Assembly (NCBI GenBank): GCA_964651495.1
Contig: CAZYWP010000048.1
Coordinates: 1-19,761 of the forward strand
Direction of reading: 5' to 3'
Origin: CAZNVB01 sp964651495
GTDB lineage: Bacteria; Acidobacteriota; Aminicenantia; Aminicenantales; UBA8522
DNA: 19,761 nt
Positions 6,836-14,434 of this stretch are shown piece by piece. The notes beneath the pieces were generated by a model, which did not search any database, was not told where the DNA came from, and was given only the letters and a program-made list of their open reading frames with translations. Numbering within the stretch: the first letter of the stretch is position 1; each line of letters starts with the position of its first letter. Made by a program: the position numbers and the translations under genes.

Positions 6836-7768
6836 CTAACCAGTCCGCGCCTCCAGTTTGACTTGGGGACGCGGCTCGGGAAACCAGAGATTCAGAAGCG
6901 CCATGGGGTCAACACGGCTCTGGTGGATCCTGGCGGCCCAGTGGAGGTGGGGGCCGGTGGACCGGCCCGTGCTCCCGACCAGGCCAACCACATCGCCCTT
7001 TCCGACTTGATCGCCCCGCTTGACCCTGAGTCTGGAGAAGTGACAATAGTAGGTAAATAGACCGAGGCCGTGATCGAGGATTACGGTCTGGCCGGAAAAA
7101 TACAGGTCGCGCGCCAGGGCGACGCGCCCGGAGTTCGCCGCCCGGACCGGCTCACCGAAAGGCGCTGAAATATCCACTCCGGAATGAGTGGAGCGGGGAA
7201 TATTGTTATAGACCCGGCGCTCGCCGAAATTCGGAGCCATCTTTCCTTCGTGGGGCAGGATGAAATTGCCCTCGCCCAGCCAGCGGGGGGTCATCAGGCC
7301 GTAAATCGTCTTCAGGAGATCGGCCTCCCAGCGGATGCGCTCTTCGACTTCCGGCGGTGGAGTGACATACTCTTCCTTGACCCAGAGCTTCTTGACCGGG
7401 AAATCCCGGGCGGCCAGCCGGAATTCCTGCCTCAGATTTTCTATCCGTCCGTCCTCTCCCAGAATGCTGACTTCAAATACATGATCTCCCGGTTTGACGC
7501 CCAGGTCGAGGCCGATGAAGGCGAAGGGCTCCCGCCCGTTCTCAGGGTCCCCCAGTTCAAAGTCTTGGTCGAGAAAACGGACAACCGCTCTCTTTGTGCC
7601 GGGCGCCCGGGTCAGCCTGGCCAGGACGATCTCGCCCGGCACAAAGTCCCGGGCGATGAATTCGACTTCACGGCCCAGGGGAGTCTGCAGGGTCAGCCTC
7701 TCGACGGCGCCAGCGGCGATGGGCCCCATCGCGCAGAGCAGAATAGCGAGGCCGATTCTGGGCTTCAA
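6836..7768 (-). CDS. Exported M23 family metallopeptidase
   Basis: The 310-aa product has an N-terminal signal peptide (residues 1-21, hydrophobic, ending IAAGA), a beta-rich N-terminal region (25-125), a short helical stretch, and a LytM/M23 domain at about 180-290. Zinc and catalytic residues are visible: H195 and D199 in THSGVD, H243 in YCHFS, and H274/H276 in GPHLHW. The family cleaves peptide cross-links of peptidoglycan; an intact site suggests an active periplasmic endopeptidase acting in wall remodelling. The start is a TTG (no in-frame ATG before residue 14), two codons after the TAG of the upstream amidohydrolase and in the same reading frame. A start at Met14 would destroy the signal peptide, so TTG is preferred. 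Confidence 0.88.
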   Translation of the reverse strand: MKPRIGLAILLCAMGPIAAGAVERLTLQTPLGREVEFIARDFVPGEIVLARLTRAPGTKRAVVRFLDQDFELGDPENGREPFAFIGLDLGVKPGDHVFEVSILGEDGRIENLRQEFRLAARDFPVKKLWVKEEYVTPPPEVEERIRWEADLLKTIYGLMTPRWLGEGNFILPHEGKMAPNFGERRVYNNIPRSTHSGVDISAPFGEPVRAANSGRVALARDLYFSGQTVILDHGLGLFTYYCHFSRLRVKRGDQVGKGDVVGLVGSTGRSTGPHLHWAARIHQSRVDPMALLNLWFPEPRPQVKLEARTG

Positions 7769-7771
7769 TGG

Positions 7772-9322
7772 CTAAACGCTTTTTCGGAGTATCCGGCCCG
7801 GCAGCCGGCCTGTATGCTCATTGTGGTCGACGACCACCTTGCCGTTGACGATCACGTAGTCGACCCCCGCAGGATACTGGTGGGGATTGACCCAGTCAGC
7901 CCGGTCTTCAATCCGGTCCGGGTCGAAGACAACGAGGTCGGCGTAGTGCCCGGCCTTGACGAGGCCCCGTTTTTCCAACCCGAATCGGGCGGCCGGAACA
8001 GAGGTCTCTTTCCTGATCATCTCTTCAGCAGAGAGGACTTTGTCCTGACGGACGTATTTCCCGAGCAAGCGGGGAAACGTTCCGTAATTCCGGGGATGGG
8101 GCTTGCCCCGGCCGAGAGGCCCATAAGGAGCCACAGCCGCGCCATCGCTGCCCACCCCGACCAGCGGATGAGCCAGGATTTTCTTCAGGTTGTCTTCGTT
8201 CATCATGAAAATGACCATTTCCACCATGCCTTTTTCTTCGATGAGCAGGTCGCGTATGAATTCGTAGGGGTCCTTCCCGGCTTCTCCAGCCGCCTCGAGG
8301 ACATTCTTGCCTTGCAGGCCGCGGTTCTGCTCGGAGGCGATAGACGAAAGGAGGATCTTATCCCAGGACCCCAGTTTTTTCTCCTGCTCGGCAAGATGGG
8401 ACCTCAGCCTGGAGTCGAGCCCCGGGTCTTTGAGACGGGAGACGAAATCCTCCGTCGTCCCTTCCCTGGCCCACATCGGGAAATAGAAACTGAGTCCCGT
8501 GGACGCGCCCACCTCGATGGACTCGGCGAGCGATTCGAGCAGCCCATCCCCTTCATCCCTCATATGGGTGGCGTAAACCCCACCCAGGCGAGACACGGAG
8601 CGGCAGAGCTCCACGATCTCCTGCGGTCGGGCAAAGCTTCCGGGAGTGTATTCGAGTCCGGTGGAAAAACCGAAAGCCCCGCCCCGGATATGGTCTTCCA
8701 CCAGGCGCTTCATGAGCGCGAGCTCTTCGTCGGTCGGCGGGCGGTCGGAAAAACCCACCGCCCATCCGCGAACGGCTCCATGACCGATAAGGGTGGCATA
8801 ATTGAGCGCGACCCCGCCGGTTTCGAGACGGGAGAAAAAACCGGCCATGTCCTTCCAGTCGAGGTCGAGGCCGTAAATCTTCTTCGCGTTTTCACTTTCC
8901 TCTTCGAAAATCTGGTCCGCGATCGGAAAAGGTGAGCTGCCGCATTGGCCGCTCACCAGAGTCGTGATCCCCTGGTGGATGACACTTTCCGCTTTGGGGT
9001 TGACGATGAGGCCGAGGTCGGAGTGGTCGTGGACGTCGATAAACCCGGGCGCCACGGCCCGGCCGTCGGCGCTGAGCACGGTTTTCCCCAGGCTGGATCC
9101 GACTTTTCCTATCTTTACGATCGAATCATGGGCAATGGCGATATCCGCCACTACGGGCCGGCTCCCCGTCCCATCGTAGACGAGCCCGCCCATGATGACC
9201 AGGTCGAATTCCTTCTTCGATGCGCAACCCTGGATGAGAGGGCTGCAGCCGGCCAGGCCGGAGGCGGCGGTGAGAGCGGCCGTCCGCTTGAGAAAATCCC
9301 TTCGGCTCAGCTTATTGTTCAT
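7772..9322 (-). CDS. Exported D-aminoacylase-like amidohydrolase with an apparent internal deletion
   Basis: The 516-aa product has a Tat signal (SRRDFLK, residues 6-12) with a lipobox-like LAGC (Cys26). Family motifs of N-acyl-D-amino-acid deacylases follow: PGFIDVHDHSD (H98, H100), SGQCGSS (Cys127 metal ligand), GFSTGLEYTPG, YATHMRDEGD (H253), VGVGSDGAA (catalytic-type D393), PLGRGKPHPRNYGTFPR and HQYP-GVDYV near the end. Known members release D-amino acids from N-acyl derivatives using zinc. Between EVG (272) and ASTGLSFYF (273 onward) I expect about 45-50 residues, including the ISHLK histidine ligand and a D-YPY segment; they are absent, in frame. The enzyme may therefore be inactive or altered. 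SD AAGGA precedes the ATG. It sits upstream of the M23 peptidase, fitting wall turnover. Confidence 0.85.
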   Translation of the reverse strand: MNNKLSRRDFLKRTAALTAASGLAGCSPLIQGCASKKEFDLVIMGGLVYDGTGSRPVVADIAIAHDSIVKIGKVGSSLGKTVLSADGRAVAPGFIDVHDHSDLGLIVNPKAESVIHQGITTLVSGQCGSSPFPIADQIFEEESENAKKIYGLDLDWKDMAGFFSRLETGGVALNYATLIGHGAVRGWAVGFSDRPPTDEELALMKRLVEDHIRGGAFGFSTGLEYTPGSFARPQEIVELCRSVSRLGGVYATHMRDEGDGLLESLAESIEVGASTGLSFYFPMWAREGTTEDFVSRLKDPGLDSRLRSHLAEQEKKLGSWDKILLSSIASEQNRGLQGKNVLEAAGEAGKDPYEFIRDLLIEEKGMVEMVIFMMNEDNLKKILAHPLVGVGSDGAAVAPYGPLGRGKPHPRNYGTFPRLLGKYVRQDKVLSAEEMIRKETSVPAARFGLEKRGLVKAGHYADLVVFDPDRIEDRADWVNPHQYPAGVDYVIVNGKVVVDHNEHTGRLPGRILRKSV

Positions 9323-9363
9323 GTCTGTCCTTCCTTTCCGTCGGGGGAAGTCTTCATCGGAAT

Positions 9364-10242
9364 TCAGAACCCGAGGCTGAGGGTCAGGGCCTGTCGGCCG
9401 CCGACGGCCTGGAATCCAAGGCCCCAGGCGACGCCCCCGGCCTTATCCGGCCTATTCAGGGCGGCGATCTTGCGGGCCGCGAAATATCCCACCGCCGACC
9501 CGAGGAAAACGTCCGAGGCCCAGTGTTTATTGTCATGAATCCGGGACAGACCGGCCAGCGCGGCCAGGCTGTAGGCCAGAATATCCACCGCGGTGCTGCG
9601 GGATTGTCCGGCGATCGTCTCCGCGACGGCAAAGGCCGAAGCCGCATGCCCGGAAGGCATGGACCAGTAGCCGGATTTCATGGAGAAGGGCCGGAAAACG
9701 CGGCTCGAATCTCCGGTAAAGGGCCGGGCCCGGCCGACGATAAATTTGGCCGTCCAGACAAAAAAGGTTGCCGCGGCCAGGCTTTCCACGCTCAACAGCG
9801 CCGTCTTGCGCAGTCCGTCGCTCTGGGCGATTTCGCCAAAGGCATAGAGGACGGCGCTGAACCCGAGGAGATAGCCGCCGTTTCCGAAAGGGGAAAATAT
9901 CGAGGCCATATCGTCCGAAGATGAGGACCGGTTTTCCTGAAACCGATCCTGAATCTCCTGGTCGAAAGCGAACAGGAGGAGCCCGGCCCCGGAAAATGCG
10001 GCCAGGCGGGCAAAATCCCGGCCATGCCAATGGACGGGAGAAAAGATCGCCTCCCGGAAATCCATCCCGAACTTGCGAAAGTAGGCGGAGTTCAGCCTGT
10101 ACTCATCAGTCTCCGGAGCGGCCCAACCGAAGTGCCCCCCCCCTACAAACCCCAGCATGACGGTCAGGCAGATGCAGGACCGTCTGCTATTCCTCCTATG
10201 TCCTTCTTTCATCTCCGGCCCGGAAAGGCTGCTTTTTCTCAT
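9364..10242 (-). CDS. PAP2 family phosphatase
   Basis: The 292-aa membrane-associated protein has the three PAP2 phosphatase motifs: KFIVGRARP (166-174), PSGH (196-199) and SR-X5-H-X3-D (S233, R234, H240, D244). H199 and H240 are the expected catalytic pair. An N-terminal hydrophobic stretch (about 24-41) looks like a signal or anchor; further hydrophobic segments lie at about 80-95, 122-138, 150-165 and 218-232. The family dephosphorylates lipid phosphates such as undecaprenyl pyrophosphate or lipid A. Immediately following waaA, a role in lipid A or carrier-lipid metabolism is plausible but unproven. The ATG at 10242 has GAGGG 4 nt upstream and overlaps the waaA end by 47 nt; a second Met at residue 11 is an alternative. 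A run of nine G (10135-10143 on the complement) lies at codons 34-36. Confidence 0.88.
   Translation of the reverse strand: MRKSSLSGPEMKEGHRRNSRRSCICLTVMLGFVGGGHFGWAAPETDEYRLNSAYFRKFGMDFREAIFSPVHWHGRDFARLAAFSGAGLLLFAFDQEIQDRFQENRSSSSDDMASIFSPFGNGGYLLGFSAVLYAFGEIAQSDGLRKTALLSVESLAAATFFVWTAKFIVGRARPFTGDSSRVFRPFSMKSGYWSMPSGHAASAFAVAETIAGQSRSTAVDILAYSLAALAGLSRIHDNKHWASDVFLGSAVGYFAARKIAALNRPDKAGGVAWGLGFQAVGGRQALTLSLGF
10135..10143 (-). repeat. Homopolymeric G9 tract within the PAP2 gene
   Basis: Nine consecutive C on the plus strand, read as GGG-GGG-GGG (Gly34-36) in the signal/anchor region of the PAP2 gene. Tracts of this length near a gene start are prone to slippage and could switch translation on and off; they also attract sequencing error. 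Confidence 0.6.
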
Positions 10243-11515
10243 TTTCCCTCATGAGCGCTTCGATTTCCCGCAGAGTCTTTTCCGTTCCTCCCCGCAGGGA
10301 GTCCAGAACCCGGCCGGCCTGTCTGCCCATCTCCTGCAGCGCCGGATCGTCCACCATCCGAAAGACTGCAGCGACCTCCTCCGGCCCGGAGACCAGGCGC
10401 GCCGCCCCGGCGCGGATAAACTCCTCCGCCAGCGAAGCGAAATTGTCCATGTGAGGTCCAAAAAAAATGGGTTTCTTATAAAAAGCCGGCTCCATTAGGT
10501 TCTGCCCTCCATGCGGGACCATGCTCCCCCCGACGAAAGCGAGGTCGCAGAGAGCATAGAAATGGGCCAGCTCTCCGATCGTGTCGAGGATGAGCACATC
10601 ATAGCGGTTTCCCAGCTTCGCCGCCGTCCTCCTCTTCACCTTCAACCCCTCGCTTAAGGCCATTGCTTCCACTTCCGCCGACCTCTGCGGATGGCGCGGC
10701 GCCACGATCAGCAGGAGGTCCTCTCTTCCGCCTTTCGCCTGCCTGAAGGCCCGGAGCAGCGGGCCTTCTTCTCCCCTATGCGTGCTGCCGGCGACGATGA
10801 TCTTCATGGAGGAGGGAATGCCGATTCCCGCCTTGATCGCCCCGATTTCCGATGGACCGAACCGGGGCAGGACGACATCCGCTTTGAGGTTCCCGGCAAC
10901 CATGATCCGCGCCGGGTCCGCGCCGACCTCCGCAAGCCTCTCCTTGTCCGCGGCCGTCTGGACCAGGAACAGCGTTATTTTGGCCAGCAATCTCCGGGCC
11001 AGCGGCTTGAGGCGCCGGTAGTTCCGATACGACCGGAGCGACATTCGCCCGTTGATCAGGAGGACTGCCCGGGCATAATTCCCGGCCGCCCGGAGCAGGT
11101 TGGGCCAGAATTCGGATTCCGCCAGGATAAAGAGGTCCGGCCGGATAGCCGAGAAAAAGCGGTTGACGACGAAGGCGAAATCCAGGGGCAGGAAGAAGAC
11201 CTGGTCCGCTTCGGGAAGCTTCTCCCTGGCGACTCGGTGGCCTGTGTTAGTCAGAACAGAAAAATATAGCAGCCAGTCCGGATGCCTTTTTTTGACCTGC
11301 GCCAGAAGCGTTCTCAGGCTCAAGACCTCGCCGACCGAGACGGCATGAATCCAGAGAAGAGGCCGGCCAGGATTCCCCGGAGGAAGGTCCAGCCCGAGTC
11401 GTTCACGAAAATAAAGACGCTCCCGGCGGCCGATCTTCAAGCGGAAAAAATAGGCCGGCGCATAGAATAGAAGAGAGATAAAGAGGAGGAGTGAATAGAT
11501 CCAGCGCACCGCCAC
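10196..11515 (-). CDS. waaA: 3-deoxy-D-manno-octulosonate (Kdo) transferase WaaA
   Basis: The 439-aa protein has an N-terminal membrane anchor (about 5-24) and a GT30-family glycosyltransferase body. Motifs: WIHAVSVGE with the catalytic-type E63, ESEFWPN (133-139), INGRMS (154-159), and near residues 335-365 GGSMVPHGGQNLMEPA followed by FGPHMDNF. It transfers Kdo from CMP-Kdo to the lipid A precursor at the cytoplasmic face of the inner membrane, so this organism makes Kdo-containing LPS. It is the first gene of the long minus-strand cluster. The first GTG (11515) lies only 2 nt past the -10 element, with no Shine-Dalgarno; a second in-frame GTG (11509) fits a leaderless start. The PAP2 gene overlaps its 3' end. 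Confidence 0.92.
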   Translation of the reverse strand: MAVRWIYSLLLFISLLFYAPAYFFRLKIGRRERLYFRERLGLDLPPGNPGRPLLWIHAVSVGEVLSLRTLLAQVKKRHPDWLLYFSVLTNTGHRVAREKLPEADQVFFLPLDFAFVVNRFFSAIRPDLFILAESEFWPNLLRAAGNYARAVLLINGRMSLRSYRNYRRLKPLARRLLAKITLFLVQTAADKERLAEVGADPARIMVAGNLKADVVLPRFGPSEIGAIKAGIGIPSSMKIIVAGSTHRGEEGPLLRAFRQAKGGREDLLLIVAPRHPQRSAEVEAMALSEGLKVKRRTAAKLGNRYDVLILDTIGELAHFYALCDLAFVGGSMVPHGGQNLMEPAFYKKPIFFGPHMDNFASLAEEFIRAGAARLVSGPEEVAAVFRMVDDPALQEMGRQAGRVLDSLRGGTEKTLREIEALMRENEKKQPFRAGDERRT

Positions 11516-11517
11516 TG

Positions 11518-11546
11518 ACTATACTAAATTCAACCCGGGCGCGCAA
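11518..11546 (-). promoter_or_regulatory. Sigma70-type promoter for the waaA cluster
   Basis: On the minus strand TTGCGC (11546-11541) and TATAGT (11523-11518) are 17 bp apart. Transcription would begin near 11511, between the two candidate GTG codons of waaA (11515 and 11509), implying a leaderless or nearly leaderless message. It is back-to-back with the plus-strand promoter at 11575. Confidence 0.6.
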
Positions 11547-11574
11547 GCCCGGCCCGGGAAACGGCAGCGGTGCC

Positions 11575-11603
11575 TTGCCCGGAGGGCCGAATTCTGCTAT
11601 GCT
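11575..11603 (+). promoter_or_regulatory. Sigma70-type extended -10 promoter for the 61-aa gene
   Basis: TTGCCC (11575-11580) and TATGCT (11598-11603) have a 17-bp spacer ending in TGC, matching an extended -10. The leader runs from about 11610 to the ATG at 11657 and includes AAGGAA (11645-11650). Confidence 0.55.
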
Positions 11604-11656
11604 GAATGGCCAGTCGCGCGGAAACCCCGACTCAATTCAAGATAAAGGAAACATCC

Positions 11657-11842
11657 ATGGCGGAAGAAAAAACGGAACAAGCCCAGGAAAAAGCCAAAGG
11701 CGGCAAGAAAATCAATAAAATGTCCCTGGCCGAGATCGAGGAAAAATTGACCGAAGTGAAGAGCACCCAGGGAGGGCTCTCTTCCCGCTTCGCCCGGGAG
11801 CTGCAGAGACGCAGAGACATCCTCCGGGCGCGCCAGGCCTGA
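11657..11842 (+). CDS. Small charged protein of unknown function upstream of rpsO
   Basis: The 61-aa product starts at the ATG preceded by AAGGAA (11645-11650). The in-frame ATG at 11606 would lie right at the predicted transcription start without an SD, so it is not used here. The first 20 residues are Lys/Glu/Gln-rich and probably disordered; the rest (NKMSLAEIEEKL, then GGLSSRFARELQRRRD) looks like two amphipathic helices joined by a GG turn. There is no signal peptide or membrane segment. The basic helical character and position before rpsO-pnp suggest an RNA- or ribosome-associated role, but this is a guess. I do not recognise a named family. Confidence 0.7.
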   Translation: MAEEKTEQAQEKAKGGKKINKMSLAEIEEKLTEVKSTQGGLSSRFARELQRRRDILRARQA

Positions 11843-11893
11843 TCCCGGGCCCCTTCCCCCGTTTGAACCTTTTTTTATATTGATAACAGGGAA

Positions 11894-11922
11894 TTTACAT
11901 TCGGGGCGAAATCTGCTAACAT
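11894..11922 (+). promoter_or_regulatory. Sigma70-type promoter for rpsO-pnp
   Basis: TTTACA (11894-11899) and TAACAT (11917-11922), 17-bp spacer, with TGC before the -10. Start of transcription near 11929 leaves a leader of about 20 nt to the GTG of rpsO, containing AAGGAG (11936-11941). So short a leader leaves little room for an S15-binding fold of the E. coli kind on this transcript. Confidence 0.6.
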
Positions 11923-11949
11923 TTGGGCTCGATTGAAGGAGATTGAAGA

Positions 11950-12216
11950 GTGCTTAGCAAAGAACTGAAAACCAAGACCATCGAGGAGAACCGGACGAAC
12001 TCCGCAGACTCCGGTTCGCCGGAAGTCCAGATCGCCCTGCTGAGCGAGAGGATCAAACTGCTCTCCGCCCACCTCGGCAGCCACAAGAAAGATTTTACCT
12101 CCCGGGTGGGGTTGATGAAGCTGGTCGGTCAGAGGAAGAGGCTCCTCGCCTACCTGAAGAAAGAGGATCAGAACCGGTACGAAAAGCTGATCCAGAAACT
12201 CAGCCTGCGCAAGTAG
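11950..12216 (+). CDS. rpsO: 30S ribosomal protein S15
   Basis: The 88-aa product has the standard bacterial S15 length and signature: an N-terminal helix, GSPEVQIALLSERI (23-36), HLGSHKKDFTSR (41-52), a GLMKLVGQRKRLLAYL stretch (54-69) and a C-terminal YEKLIQKLSLRK. S15 binds the central domain of 16S rRNA early in 30S assembly. It uses a GTG start with AAGGAG 8 nt upstream; the in-frame reading before it gives no better start. It is directly followed (19 nt) by pnp, the classic bacterial rpsO-pnp arrangement, in which PNPase can also control the message. Confidence 0.97.
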   Translation: MLSKELKTKTIEENRTNSADSGSPEVQIALLSERIKLLSAHLGSHKKDFTSRVGLMKLVGQRKRLLAYLKKEDQNRYEKLIQKLSLRK

Positions 12217-12235
12217 GCTTCGGCCCGAGGTTTCC

Positions 12236-14401
12236 ATGTCTCATACGATCACCCTTGAAATCAACAATCGCCCTCTCTCCATAGAGATCGGTAAAATCGG
12301 GAAGCAGGCCGACGGATCCGCCCTGGTCAGGTATGGCGAGACCATCATGTTCTGCGCCGCCACCTCCAAGAAAGAAGTCAAAGAAGCGAAGCCTTTTCTT
12401 CCCCTAATCGTCGATTACCGGGAAAATACCTATGCCGCGGGTAAGATCCCGGGCGGATTTTTCAAGCGCGAGGGCAGGCCCTCGGAAAGGGAGATCCTGG
12501 TCAGCCGCCTGATCGACCGTCCCATCCGCCCGCTGTTCCCCGACGGGTATTTCTTCGACACCCAGATTGTCGCTCTCCTGCTCTCAGCCGACCTGGAGAA
12601 CGAGCCCGACACGCTCGGCCTCATCGGCGCCTCGGCGGCCCTGTATTTTTCTGATATCCCGTTCACCACACCCATCGGCGCCGTCAAGGTCGGTCTTGTC
12701 GACGACCAATTCCTGCTCAACCCTACGGTCGCCCAGCTCGAAAAATCCCGGCTGAACATGACCGTCGCCGGGACAGAGCAGGGCATCATTATGATCGAGG
12801 CCGGCGGGATCGAGGTCGAAGAGGAGAGGATTATCACGGGTGTAACCCTGGCTCAGGAACAGATCGAGCGCATCATCTCCGCTCAGAAAGAATTGTTCTC
12901 TCAGCTTAAGATTCAGAAACGCGAGTACTCCGTCAAAGCGGCGGATCCGGCAAAAGCTGAAAAAATCGAGCTGAGAATCTCCGCCGACCTTCTCCAGGCC
13001 ATTCAGATCAGGAAGAAAAAAGACAGCGAAGCCGCCTGCGAAAAAGTCCTGAAGGGGCTTCTCGAGGAAATCCCGCCGGAAAATGAGGAGGAGATCAAGG
13101 AAGCAAAAGAGATTTTCTACTCCGTGGAGAAAAAACTCGTCCGCGACCTGGTCCTGAACCAGGGAAAAAGAATAGACGGCCGGTCCTTCGACGAGATCCG
13201 TCCGATCTCGATCGACGTGGGCATCCTTCCCCGCACCCATGGCTCAGCCCTGTTTACCCGGGGCGAAACTCAATCCCTGGCGACAGTCACGCTGGGAACT
13301 TTCGAGGATGTCCAAAGGCTGGACGGCCTGGGTGAGGAATCCGAAAAACGGTTCATGCTTCACTACAATTTTCCGCCGTTCTCCGTGGGCGAAGTTTCCT
13401 TCCTGCGCGGCCCCGGAAGAAGGGAAATCGGACACGGCGCTCTGGCCGAAAAATCCATCCTTCCGGCTATCCCGGGAGAAGAGGTTTTCCCCTACACGAT
13501 CCGCCTCGTCTCCGACATCCTGGAATCGAACGGCTCCTCTTCGATGGCCACGGTCTGCGGCGGAGTGCTGGCGTTGATGGACGCCGGTGTGCCCCTCTCG
13601 ATGACCATCGCCGGGATCGCCATCGGACTGGTCACGGGCGGTGACCGCTACGCCCTGCTTACTGACATCGCCGGACTGGAGGATCATCTGGGAGATATGG
13701 ACCTCAAAGTGACCGGGACGGAAAAGGGCATCACGGCCATCCAGCTCGACCTGAAGATCCCTTCGATCACGATCGAGATGTTCGGCCAGGGACTGAGCAA
13801 GGCCCGAGCCGCACGTCTGGAGGTCCTGGCGAAAATGAAAGAGGTCCTGTCGGTGCCGCGGCCGGAAATATCACCCTATGCGCCGCGGATCATCACGCTC
13901 TTCATCAACCCGGAGAAAGTGAGCGACGTGATCGGCCCGGCCGGGAAAGTGATCAAAAAAATCATCGCCCAGACCAAGGCCAAGATCGATATCGAGGAGG
14001 GCGGAAAGATCATCATCGCATCGACCGATATGGAAGCCGCCGAAAAGGCCAAAGAAATGATCCGCGAAATCACGGTCGAAGCGGAGGTCGGGAAAGTCTA
14101 TCAGGGCAAGGTGGTCCGGATCGAAGAGTACGGAGCCTTTCTCGAAATCCTGCCCAACATCGTCGGCCTCCTCCATGTGTCCGAGATCGCGCATTATCGC
14201 GTCAAGAGCGTGCGCGACGTGCTCAAGATGGGACAGATCCTCGAGGTCAAGGTGATCAGCATCGACGAGGACAACAAAGTCCGGGTCAGCCGCAAAGCCC
14301 TCGAAGAAAGGCCCGACTCCCTGCCGCCGGAGGGAGAGAAGGATCCCCGCCGCAAAAATTATCAGCCCAGCGAACGGCGCCCCCGTAACAAATTCCGCTA
14401 A
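12236..14401 (+). CDS. pnp: Polyribonucleotide nucleotidyltransferase (PNPase)
   Basis: The 721-aa protein has the full family architecture: a first RNase PH-like domain (about 5-230, with GRPSEREILVSRLIDRPIRPLFP region), a helical linker (about 240-310), the catalytic second PH domain (about 315-550), a KH domain (about 555-612, VIGPAGKVIKKI) and an S1 domain (about 618-690, GKVVRIEEYGAFLEI). The phosphorolytic site DHLGDMDLK gives D483, D489 and K491, matching E. coli D486/D492/K494. It degrades RNA 3' to 5' by phosphorolysis as a trimer, within the degradosome where present. The tail after S1 is short and basic (RRKNYQPSERRPRNKFR), about 30 residues. The start has CGAGG 5 nt upstream. Confidence 0.98.
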   Translation: MSHTITLEINNRPLSIEIGKIGKQADGSALVRYGETIMFCAATSKKEVKEAKPFLPLIVDYRENTYAAGKIPGGFFKREGRPSEREILVSRLIDRPIRPLFPDGYFFDTQIVALLLSADLENEPDTLGLIGASAALYFSDIPFTTPIGAVKVGLVDDQFLLNPTVAQLEKSRLNMTVAGTEQGIIMIEAGGIEVEEERIITGVTLAQEQIERIISAQKELFSQLKIQKREYSVKAADPAKAEKIELRISADLLQAIQIRKKKDSEAACEKVLKGLLEEIPPENEEEIKEAKEIFYSVEKKLVRDLVLNQGKRIDGRSFDEIRPISIDVGILPRTHGSALFTRGETQSLATVTLGTFEDVQRLDGLGEESEKRFMLHYNFPPFSVGEVSFLRGPGRREIGHGALAEKSILPAIPGEEVFPYTIRLVSDILESNGSSSMATVCGGVLALMDAGVPLSMTIAGIAIGLVTGGDRYALLTDIAGLEDHLGDMDLKVTGTEKGITAIQLDLKIPSITIEMFGQGLSKARAARLEVLAKMKEVLSVPRPEISPYAPRIITLFINPEKVSDVIGPAGKVIKKIIAQTKAKIDIEEGGKIIIASTDMEAAEKAKEMIREITVEAEVGKVYQGKVVRIEEYGAFLEILPNIVGLLHVSEIAHYRVKSVRDVLKMGQILEVKVISIDEDNKVRVSRKALEERPDSLPPEGEKDPRRKNYQPSERRPRNKFR

Positions 14402-14414
14402 TAAACGATATACT
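14385..14414 (+). promoter_or_regulatory. Possible promoter for the pseudopilin-lpxB genes
   Basis: TATACT (14409-14414) with GTAACA (14385-14390) at 18 bp, the latter inside the end of pnp. The -10 is good and the -35 weak. No terminator is visible between pnp and 14435, so read-through from rpsO-pnp is also possible. Confidence 0.3.
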
Positions 14415-14434
14415 TAGACGAAAGCGGCATTGCC

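Noticed and set aside
7184..8935. 583-codon open frame on the plus strand opposite the M23 and amidohydrolase genes
   Set aside because: It mirrors two genes with clear family motifs, has no SD or recognisable domain, and its Asp/Pro/Gly/His-rich composition is that expected of an antisense frame in GC-rich DNA.
11820..11877. Intrinsic terminator between the 61-aa gene and rpsO
   Set aside because: A weak CCGGG/CCCGG pairing lies too far from the T-run (about 11870-11876) to make a convincing terminator.
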